The position numbers and the translations under genes were made by a program. From contig JAQBFG010000005.1 in NCBI GenBank assembly GCA_032123495.1, positions 1-5,792 on the forward strand: DNA of 5,792 nt, written 5' to 3'. The first letter of the stretch is position 1. Each line of letters opens with the position of its first letter. The DNA comes from JAAERC01 sp032123495 (lineage in GTDB: Bacteria; Zixibacteria; MSB-5A5; GN15; PGXB01). The notes beneath the pieces are model-generated. The model did not search any database, had not been told where the DNA came from, and saw only the letters and a program-made list of their open reading frames with translations. This document shows positions 1 through 5,792 of this stretch, in pieces.

Positions 1-698
1 CCCTTTCTTCTTTCATAATTTGAAGCTATGTCATTATTCAGGCTAAATTGAACAACGGGGTCACCATACATTGCATTTTCAAAATCTTCAGAGGATAGAA
101 AAAAATCATTTTTGCAAACAATTAATACTTTTGGTAAATTATCATTTTTAAAATTATCAAATTGGTCTATTGCCTTGTGAATAAGATTCCTCAATCGTTT
201 TGGAGAGCGAATCAAATTTCCATGAGTACGAATATAAATTTCCTTAATGTTTTCATCATATAAATATAATCTAAATAAAGTATCGCTTGTTTCAATTTCT
301 TTACTAAAATTCTTTTCCAACCTTGCTTCTATTTCACATGCAAATGAATTGAGCCTATTAATAAGTTCCAAATTATTCAATTGCATTGTTTCTTGAGAAA
401 CTGCCAGCCGCCAACCATATTCTATTTTTGGCATAAAATATGGTGTAATTCTTTTCTTAAAGTTTTCAGCTGCCCTATTTTTCTCTATAATTTCATTTTG
501 ATCAAAAAAACTCTTCACTTCTATATAAAATTTAATACCTTCTCTGGCGGCTCTAAAATCAGGATTTTTTATCTTGTTATCAATATCCAGTTTTTTGACT
601 TTCCAGCCTAATTGCACAAAATATTGTTTTATATAACCCTCATCCAATTGTTGTATTTGATCTCTGTGTACCTTTTCAGATTTTGAAATATTGGACAT
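1..698 (-). CDS. PD-(D/E)XK nuclease-like protein, 3'-truncated by the window edge
   Basis: This reading frame is open from an ATG at 698-696 to the left edge (232 complete codons, no stop), so the C-terminus is missing. An in-frame TAA at 707-705, three codons upstream, fixes the start to this ATG or a later codon. Near the N-terminus, residues 45-48 read NPDF and residues 59-63 read IEVKS. Asp47, Glu60 and Lys62 have the spacing of a PD-(D/E)XK nuclease core, and Glu20 lies in a predicted preceding helix, where such enzymes often carry another acidic residue. The rest is mixed charged and hydrophobic sequence (for example KVLIVCK near residues 191-197) that I do not recognise. No signal peptide or membrane segment is visible. 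The gene is much more AT-rich than its neighbours (13 G+C in each of 121-180 and 241-300) and lacks a good Shine-Dalgarno sequence. It could be a restriction-like or defence nuclease, or a T6SS-associated toxin. The nuclease fold is inferred from the motif; the biological role is unknown. Confidence 0.75.
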   Translation of the reverse strand, partial: MSNISKSEKVHRDQIQQLDEGYIKQYFVQLGWKVKKLDIDNKIKNPDFRAAREGIKFYIEVKSFFDQNEIIEKNRAAENFKKRITPYFMPKIEYGWRLAVSQETMQLNNLELINRLNSFACEIEARLEKNFSKEIETSDTLFRLYLYDENIKEIYIRTHGNLIRSPKRLRNLIHKAIDQFDNFKNDNLPKVLIVCKNDFFLSSEDFENAMYGDPVVQFSLNNDIASNYERRK

Positions 699-707
699 AT
701 TACTTTA

Positions 708-713
708 GTTATA
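708..713 (-). promoter_or_regulatory. Possible -10 element just upstream of the nuclease-like gene
   Basis: On the minus strand this hexamer reads TATAAC, one base from the TATAAT consensus. It ends 9 bases before the ATG at 698, so a transcript starting there would have almost no leader. The -35 region is poor: the closest match is TTGCTT at 733-728, with a short 14-base spacer. In AT-rich DNA such matches arise easily, so this is only a weak candidate. Confidence 0.2.
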
Positions 714-777
714 AAATATTGGCATTAAAGCAAAAGGAAACCTTAATACCAAAACAAAAACGAAGGTAGAATACTAT

Positions 778-1305
778 CTATTCGCTTTCGAGAATTATAT
801 TCTCGGCGACAGTCGCGGTATAATACTGAGTCGTTGATATCATACCTTCTTTACCCTTGATAAATAGTCCGCCAATCAACAACCATGAGAGCAGAGTTTT
901 GTTTTTGCCCTTACTCTCGGCATTGCCGGTCAGCTTTATTTTCTCCCCATCGGGCAGACTAAAATCACCCTTTGGTTCCAGGTCGATAAACTCGATTTTG
1001 ATAAATCCGCCTTTGCCGCCCGTTTTTGCCTTTTTAACTTCGGCAACAGTGGCGGTCCCAGCGGCACCTTTTTCAACAATAGTGATACCGCCAATAACAA
1101 TATCCTCGGCAAGATTGATAAGAAGCGGAATTCCCGCCGAAGTGGTCTTGGAATTAATCACCATGTTGGGATCAAATTTGACTTGTATTTCAGTATCTTT
1201 GGGAATCATAATTTTCCCGGCCACAGCAATATTGACCGCAAAAATATTTAATGCGAAAGCAAATAAAATCAGTGATACAAAAATTTTAGAAATTATTTTA
1301 TTCAT
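778..1305 (-). CDS. Small exported (periplasmic or envelope) beta-rich protein, last gene of the T6SS-like block
   Basis: This 175-residue protein starts at an ATG preceded by a strong AAGGAG (1318-1313) with 7-base spacing. Residues 1-29 form a Sec signal peptide: basic N-region with Lys3 and Lys7, a hydrophobic core from about residue 8, and a likely cleavage site after AVA at 27-29. There is no cysteine, so it is not a lipoprotein. The mature part looks like one compact beta domain. It has an IPKDTEIQV-type strand near 34-42, an INSKTTSAG segment near 50-58, and EDIVIGG and EKGAAGTATV strands near 67-87. A Gly/Lys-rich turn (GGKGG) follows. This resembles a widespread group of exported hypothetical proteins with an IP-x-GT, SSK, G-x-V pattern. 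Residues 139-152 are hydrophobic but probably part of the fold. The gene lies 38 bases after the TssM-like gene and is probably cotranscribed with it. It could be an envelope component replacing TssJ, or an unrelated passenger. The coding call is firm; the function is not known. Confidence 0.88.
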   Translation of the reverse strand: MNKIISKIFVSLILFAFALNIFAVNIAVAGKIMIPKDTEIQVKFDPNMVINSKTTSAGIPLLINLAEDIVIGGITIVEKGAAGTATVAEVKKAKTGGKGGFIKIEFIDLEPKGDFSLPDGEKIKLTGNAESKGKNKTLLSWLLIGGLFIKGKEGMISTTQYYTATVAENIILESE

Positions 1306-1343
1306 CCCCCAACTCCTTCTTTTTTTTCCCGCTACTTTATTAG

Positions 1344-3548
1344 TTACTCTAACTTCGGCAAACGATCGGTCAGACTTGGTGTAACGCTGATACTAACCGT
1401 TTTACCTATATTACTAAAACTTATTTCTCCATCCAATTCAAAAATCGCCACATTACCGCGTAAGGTTTTCTTGTCACTGGATTCCTTACCCCATGTCTCG
1501 GCAATATCAGGGGTATCAAAAGCGATATGTATCTCATCGCCCAATTTCCACTTAAAATTGAATTCATCACCTTCGAAAATCTGTGAAAACTCCGACCATG
1601 ACGCGTCTTTACCTTTGCCGGTAACTTCAATATGTAGATGTCCCTGGTCGGGAATCGCACCAATTTTGCAGGTAAAACTTTGACGTTTTTCCCAATTGTC
1701 GACTTCATTGATATATTTATCAATCGAGGCGAGAGCCTTGGTGTTTGATGGATCAAGTTTTCCACGGACCTTACGAAGATCGCGAACAGCTTTTCCAAAA
1801 CGATAATCGGGATCCATATTGTTATTTACATTGTCAATAACATCATCGAATTCGACTCCGGCTTTCTGGGCAACCTCCTTGGCAACCACCGTTTTCACTC
1901 TCTCAATTTTCTGAGCGGTCAGTGATACACCCAGTTCTTTTTCGGCATTGCTCATATCATTGGCGTAGAGATTATTATCCTGTTTCACTTGCTGATGAAT
2001 TGTTTCCCAGATGGTGGTATCGGTTGGGGCCAGAATCGCCTGAGTAAAAAGGTTCCAATAAGTCAAAGCGCGGGCACTTCGTTTAAAGAGCGAAGATGTT
2101 TCATCACCCTGATGGAAATTATTAAGCTCCTCAACGAGCTTTTTATGATTATCAGTTTCAATCAGAGTTGTATCGCTTGGATTTAGATTTGGCCAAAGTT
2201 TTTTATCTTTGACGATCACATTAAAAATCACAAATGTTTCATCAAGTTTCTTAAGCGCATCTTTGACATCAAGATTTTGATACTTCTCCCAGATTTGCGA
2301 GGCCGGATTTTTAAAGCGTGGAAACAAGTTTTTTGTTATCCAGGCGTTGCTATAAGTTTGAAAAGCGGTCATCACGTAATTACGCTCTTTGGGAGATATA
2401 TTATAAATATTGCCCTTATTTGATTGCAGAACATCACTTTCAACCTTAAGTGTCCGCTTCAGCAAAAACATATCATGATATATATATGGAGCCGAAAAGA
2501 GCGCTATCCAAATTATACTTAACGTTACTACATATCTGGCCAACTTTTTAAAACCGGCGATACGATTATTCTGAACAATCGAATTCAGGAGCCAATAAAA
2601 CGGCGCCTTAATACCAATCGGCGAAATTTTTGTTGGTGGCGCATATAAAGATCGTCCGACATCAGTGCCGATTTTCTCAGGTTGTTGCCCGGTTGCTGAA
2701 ACAAAAAATATCTGAAAATTAAGGGTCCGGCCGACAATCACTTTCAAAAATTCTCGCATTTTGACAAGAACATTCCGAACTGATTCTGACCAGGCAGAAT
2801 TGGAAGCAATTTTATTTGAACTAAGTATTTTTTCAAGGAACAGGTCAAAATCTTCAGAGATAATATTTTCATCTTCCGGACTGACCAGAATCGATTGATC
2901 CTCACCGGAAAACCCCGGCAAAATATCTGATTTTGAAATTACCAAAGCCACCGGAATCGGTAGTTTTTTATCAAGCGGTGCCAGTTTTTCCAAAAGACTT
3001 ACAAATGATGCGACATGGGCATGGGTCTGCATCTCTGCACCAAGTACTTTGGGGTCAAAGAAGAAGAGGATACCATCACTGCCAAGGGTAAAATCTGCAA
3101 CTTTATCGGCCAGTTCTCCGCTGCTGCTGAGAGAAATCGCCTTACCACCATAATCATAAGTACAAACCGAGTATTTACTGCTGCGGTCAACAATCGCATT
3201 AAATAGTAACAGTTTTCCATCGGGAGTCGGATCGGGGAACTTTTTCTCGCCACGCAAATCAACAACAGTTCCGGAGCCGGTTTCTGTACCAACACCCCAG
3301 AGAGAGCGATAATTAGATAAAATATCACTGGCGGTAGCGGTGTCAGTAATCGATAGCTGCAGGTCCTTGCCCATTTTACACTCTTCATTGAGAACCGTGA
3401 AATAGACTGTTTTACCGGAATTGGCATGACCATAAACGGCTATTTTTGTTCCCGATGGCCAATCAAAAGTCGATTTACTTTTTTTGCCGCCTCCTGATCC
3501 GCTTTTGAAGACTTTTCCAAGTGCTTTAAATATTTTTCCTGGTTTCAC
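1344..3548 (-). CDS. TssM-like membrane GTPase with one transmembrane segment
   Basis: This 734-residue protein is read from GTG; an in-frame TAA at 3560-3558 precludes a longer form. Residues 1-16 form a basic, amphipathic stretch followed by a Gly/Ser/Lys linker. The nucleotide-binding domain carries all key signatures: P-loop GHANSGKT (40-47), DYGG as DxxG/G3 (132-135), SKSD as a variant NKxD/G4 (205-208) and SAT as G5 (284-286). One transmembrane helix follows at about 336-357. It is flanked on the N-side by Lys334, Lys335 and Arg338, which predicts a cytoplasmic GTPase and an external C-terminal half. Residues 363-620 look mainly helical, and 621-734 look beta-rich. Canonical TssM is about 1,100-1,200 residues, with two N-terminal helices ahead of its NTPase domain; both are absent here. 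The gene lies third after tssK and a tail-anchored gene, the position of tssM. The GTPase call is strong. The TssM role is inferred from position and topology. The alternative is another TRAFAC-type membrane GTPase, such as the double-GTPase group of conflict systems. Confidence 0.75.
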   Translation of the reverse strand: MKPGKIFKALGKVFKSGSGGGKKSKSTFDWPSGTKIAVYGHANSGKTVYFTVLNEECKMGKDLQLSITDTATASDILSNYRSLWGVGTETGSGTVVDLRGEKKFPDPTPDGKLLLFNAIVDRSSKYSVCTYDYGGKAISLSSSGELADKVADFTLGSDGILFFFDPKVLGAEMQTHAHVASFVSLLEKLAPLDKKLPIPVALVISKSDILPGFSGEDQSILVSPEDENIISEDFDLFLEKILSSNKIASNSAWSESVRNVLVKMREFLKVIVGRTLNFQIFFVSATGQQPEKIGTDVGRSLYAPPTKISPIGIKAPFYWLLNSIVQNNRIAGFKKLARYVVTLSIIWIALFSAPYIYHDMFLLKRTLKVESDVLQSNKGNIYNISPKERNYVMTAFQTYSNAWITKNLFPRFKNPASQIWEKYQNLDVKDALKKLDETFVIFNVIVKDKKLWPNLNPSDTTLIETDNHKKLVEELNNFHQGDETSSLFKRSARALTYWNLFTQAILAPTDTTIWETIHQQVKQDNNLYANDMSNAEKELGVSLTAQKIERVKTVVAKEVAQKAGVEFDDVIDNVNNNMDPDYRFGKAVRDLRKVRGKLDPSNTKALASIDKYINEVDNWEKRQSFTCKIGAIPDQGHLHIEVTGKGKDASWSEFSQIFEGDEFNFKWKLGDEIHIAFDTPDIAETWGKESSDKKTLRGNVAIFELDGEISFSNIGKTVSISVTPSLTDRLPKLE

Positions 3549-3560
3549 AATTTTATTTTA

Positions 3561-3565
3561 ACCTC
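3561..3565 (-). promoter_or_regulatory. Ribosome binding site supporting the GTG start of the TssM-like gene
   Basis: The minus strand reads GAGGT here, 12 bases before the GTG at 3548-3546. The spacing is longer than ideal. The in-frame TAA at 3560-3558 leaves only AAT, AAA and ATT codons upstream of the GTG, and no ATG follows soon enough to preserve the P-loop domain. The non-ATG start plus the long spacing could lower translation relative to the upstream genes. Confidence 0.5.
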
Positions 3566-3584
3566 AAAATATATTCTATTTATG

Positions 3585-4514
3585 TCATCGGCCAGATCCA
3601 CTGGGGACCTCAGAAGCCTTTTTTTGTAACAATTCAAAATTGGTTTGAGAACTCTCTCTCCATTTCGATGGAACATAAACGGCCAATAATAAAAACAGAA
3701 TAATTATAAAGCCGTAAAACATATAAGCAGCTTTGCGCTGAGTTATAACTAATTTGAAATACCGGAAACTGGTAAAGGCGCCGCCGATTTTTCCACCAAT
3801 TTCAGATAACCAGTTTTTGACCTTGGAAAGAAAATCACCCTTTTCACAATATTTCCATTGGTCAAGATATAGCGCAATCAGTTTATTTTTCTCGGAAACC
3901 TTATCGAAAACGCCAAGACGTTTCAGGTCAAATTCAAGCGAGTTTCTATCGGCGGCAAGGTCTTTGCCCAATTGTTTGCGCCGTCTGGCCAACTCCAGAA
4001 GTTTTAATGGGGAGTTTTTCGCGGCAAATTCTTCCGGGGTCAGATTAGGATTAAGCGGCCGCCCAAATTTATTAATGTACCGTGCTATCTCATCGAGGAA
4101 AAATGAGTTCAATTTAAAATTATCATTAAGGCTTCTATCTTTCAGGAGAAGAGGCATCAGATAATTTTCAAAGTATGGTACATCCTGCTTGACGGTTCGA
4201 AGCCCGCGACAATACGAGAATGCTTTGTTAGACTGTCCGTCGGTATCGGCTTCAGATTCAAAATATGTAATTAACACCTGAATTGTTATCTCGCGAAGAT
4301 CGGAATCTGCCAATGGTGTCGCCTTTATTTTATCGAGAAAATAAAGGTCAACACGAACCGCCTCGTCCCGCTGTTGGCGCAGCGTACTAAAAACCGCCGA
4401 AACACCGTTGTAGGTCTGTAAAAATGCCTCGGTCTTAAACTCCGATTGCCGGTTTTTATAAATATCAAGATAGTTAAAAAGGTCATTTATAAATGATTCA
4501 ATCTCTAACGCCAT
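3585..4514 (-). CDS. Tail-anchored helical protein in the TssL (DotU) position
   Basis: This 309-residue protein starts at an ATG with a CAGGA Shine-Dalgarno (4527-4523), 8 bases upstream. Residues 1 to about 255 are strongly helical and charged, without a signal peptide. A single membrane helix sits at about 262-281 and is preceded by basic residues (Arg260, Lys261). That predicts a cytoplasmic body with a roughly 28-residue tail outside. This is the topology of TssL/DotU, the T6SS inner-membrane protein with a cytoplasmic helical bundle and one C-terminal anchor. It is somewhat longer than the usual short TssL and has no peptidoglycan-binding extension. I could not find a convincing DotU signature by eye, so the assignment rests on topology and on its place between tssK (16-base gap) and the TssM-like GTPase (36-base gap). 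Residues 157-184 include an NLTPEEFAA segment followed by a basic helix (ELARRRKQLGK), which might be a partner-contact surface. A divergent TssL is the best guess; an unrelated membrane adaptor remains possible. Confidence 0.62.
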   Translation of the reverse strand: MALEIESFINDLFNYLDIYKNRQSEFKTEAFLQTYNGVSAVFSTLRQQRDEAVRVDLYFLDKIKATPLADSDLREITIQVLITYFESEADTDGQSNKAFSYCRGLRTVKQDVPYFENYLMPLLLKDRSLNDNFKLNSFFLDEIARYINKFGRPLNPNLTPEEFAAKNSPLKLLELARRRKQLGKDLAADRNSLEFDLKRLGVFDKVSEKNKLIALYLDQWKYCEKGDFLSKVKNWLSEIGGKIGGAFTSFRYFKLVITQRKAAYMFYGFIIILFLLLAVYVPSKWRESSQTNFELLQKKASEVPSGSGR

Positions 4515-4530
4515 CTGTTTTATCCTGTCG

Positions 4531-5792
4531 CTACAATGTATAAATTATAAGGTCAGTTTTTCCTAAATTAGTGAACTTATCGGTATCTCCTGCACCCCGG
4601 AAAATCAATGTTATTTGACGCACCGACTGTGACTGGAGCATATCCTGTGGATGTAACGCCACTTTATTTCCAAAGGTTGTTCCATCGATATCAACCGGAT
4701 CGGTCTCGCCCAGTCCCCTGGCCTCATTTAGCCCTAACCGGACCTGCATACTGGCCCAGCCAGAATCGCCAAAGAGATCCTTGGACATCATTATCACAAT
4801 ATCTGAAACCGGTGCCGGTTTGGAAATCTCAATCATCAAATAATTAAGTCCGCCAATATTCTCAACTTTGTATGTACCATAATCGGCCAGGCGATAAGTT
4901 CGGCTTCGGTAAGTCAGGGTATCAGTGGCAACCGCTTGATCACCCAGTTGTTCCCGTTTGGTTTGTGCCAAAAAGCCCATCATACTGCGCAGTTCTTCAA
5001 ATATTGTATCAATTACTTTTATCTGCGCCCTGATATCAAGATGATTATATTCACTTAGAAGGAACCCATCAATCGAAGCCAAAAACTGACCAATATCTGA
5101 TTTCCGCTCTTTACTGAAATACCGCTCATTGAGATAATCTTTTAAGCCAGGCTGCATATTTAAAAGCGATGATAATACTCTAAATAGTTTTTTGATATTG
5201 ATAATCAGTTTCAGCGGATGCATCATCCGTGTTCCAGCCGCAAACTCATCCAACATCGAAGCCAGATTATAAACAAGGAAGTACATCGTATCCCGATAGG
5301 CGGTCTGCAGATTTGTTTTTTCGCCGGTTAGCGAGGTATCAGAGCCCATCGCCATAAACGCTCGCGAAGATAGTGATAACAAATTTTCCAGTCGGTTTTT
5401 AAAATCTCCTGCTTTTTGATTGAGATGTTCATCGGCCGCGATTGTAACGCAGGGCGGATAATAATCATTAGATATGCTGACCTCGCCGTTGGAAACATTG
5501 AGTTCGGCAACGGGAACATAATTTTCAATTGGAAGATTTGGCGGTTCCCCGAGAGAAAGAAGATACCGATTCACTCGATATGGCAGACGCGGCAATTCCT
5601 CATCGGCGTCAGCATCACCAAAGCCGTCTTTATTTTTTGGATCAATTCCGAGATAGACTATTATGGGAGAATCTCCGACCTGGCATTCTGCTTTGAGAGG
5701 ATTATTTAAATTATCATTTATTTCAATACAAAAACCGCCCGGCGTAAGAGCTTGGCAGCGGCTGACTTCGACTCTCAATATGCCGCCATTAA
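4531..5792 (-). CDS. tssK: TssK-like T6SS baseplate protein, 5' end outside the window
   Basis: TssK is the trimeric adaptor that joins the T6SS baseplate to the cytoplasmic parts of TssL and TssM. The frame ends at TAG (4533-4531) and stays open to the right edge. A TTG at 5778 is the first possible start in view, but the codons before it (Asn-Gly-Gly-Ile) continue the family pattern, so the true start lies outside. Numbering from that TTG codon, the visible 415 residues begin with VEVSRCQALTPGGF-type sequence. This matches the TssK N-terminal shoulder domain, in which a strand with a Cys-x-Ala motif leads into a DG/GG turn. The helical middle holds the HP motif (187-188) and EYNHLDI (243-249), equivalent to the family's HP....L..L and YDHxDL signatures. 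Residues from about 290 form a beta-rich C-terminal domain, the part known to contact the membrane complex in studied systems. Probably some 50-80 residues are missing. The sequence is clearly divergent from proteobacterial TssK. The gene leads directly into the tail-anchored gene, giving the order K-L-M. Confidence 0.82.
   Translation of the reverse strand, partial: NGGILRVEVSRCQALTPGGFCIEINDNLNNPLKAECQVGDSPIIVYLGIDPKNKDGFGDADADEELPRLPYRVNRYLLSLGEPPNLPIENYVPVAELNVSNGEVSISNDYYPPCVTIAADEHLNQKAGDFKNRLENLLSLSSRAFMAMGSDTSLTGEKTNLQTAYRDTMYFLVYNLASMLDEFAAGTRMMHPLKLIINIKKLFRVLSSLLNMQPGLKDYLNERYFSKERKSDIGQFLASIDGFLLSEYNHLDIRAQIKVIDTIFEELRSMMGFLAQTKREQLGDQAVATDTLTYRSRTYRLADYGTYKVENIGGLNYLMIEISKPAPVSDIVIMMSKDLFGDSGWASMQVRLGLNEARGLGETDPVDIDGTTFGNKVALHPQDMLQSQSVRQITLIFRGAGDTDKFTNLGKTDLIIYTL

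Noticed and set aside
79..93. A 15-base identity (TCAAAATCTTCAGAG) shared with 2845-2859
   Set aside because: Both copies encode similar acidic Ser-Glu-Asp-Phe residues in unrelated proteins. The match is isolated and has no flanking similarity, so coincidence is likely.
381..611. A 76-codon plus-strand frame at the left end
   Set aside because: It lies antisense inside the longer minus-strand nuclease-like frame, and its composition (Phe, Ile, Cys rich) looks like a translation of AT-rich antisense DNA.
699..777. Terminator between the exported protein gene and the nuclease-like gene
   Set aside because: Only very short AT-rich stems can be formed (for example AAGG-AAA-CCTT at 735-745, and a 4-base TAGA/TCTA pair just after the stop codon). 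There is a T-rich tract on the minus strand but no stable GC stem before it.
1320..1327. Run of eight T on the plus strand between the GTPase and exported protein genes
   Set aside because: It is an A-run in the transcript just 5' of a Shine-Dalgarno, not a terminator in the direction of transcription, and it has no adjacent hairpin.
857..1384. A 175-codon open frame on the plus strand overlapping the exported protein gene
   Set aside because: It is antisense to a gene with a clear signal peptide and a strong ribosome binding site. Its proline- and serine-rich product is typical of a shadow frame.
3754..4164. A 136-codon plus-strand frame inside the tail-anchored gene
   Set aside because: It is an Arg/Ser-rich antisense shadow with no recognisable motif, within a well-supported minus-strand gene.

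Overview
The window is a bacterial segment in which every supported gene lies on the minus strand, so transcription runs from high to low coordinates. Starts are mixed (ATG, GTG) and three of the genes have Shine-Dalgarno-like sequences. No ribosomal or other taxonomic marker is present. The divergence of the secretion proteins from the proteobacterial versions suggests a non-proteobacterial, probably uncultivated Gram-negative lineage; that placement is inference only.

The right three quarters (about 778-5792) is a tight co-directional block. It starts with a 5'-truncated TssK-like baseplate protein (4531 to the right edge). Next come a 309-residue cytoplasmic protein with one C-terminal membrane anchor (3585-4514) and a 734-residue GTPase with one transmembrane segment (1344-3548). 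The block ends with a 175-residue exported protein (778-1305). Gaps are 16, 36 and 38 bases, as expected for an operon. The order and topology mirror the tssK-tssL-tssM core of type VI secretion systems (T6SS). Only the TssK assignment has clear family motifs; the L and M roles rest mainly on position and topology. The TssM-like protein is much shorter than canonical TssM and lacks the two N-terminal membrane helices. The exported protein lacks a lipobox, so it is not an ordinary TssJ lipoprotein.

In the working model, the TssK-like protein links a phage-tail-like baseplate to an inner-membrane platform. The tail-anchored protein and the GTPase would form that platform, and the exported protein may supply an envelope component. 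Sheath, tube, spike and ATPase genes are not in the window.

The left end (1-698) holds a clearly more AT-rich, 3'-truncated gene. Its product has a PD-(D/E)XK nuclease-like motif (PD, then EVK 13 residues later). It is separated from the block by 79 bases and may be a cargo or defence gene of different origin. No RNA genes, CRISPR arrays, insertion sequences or convincing terminators were seen.
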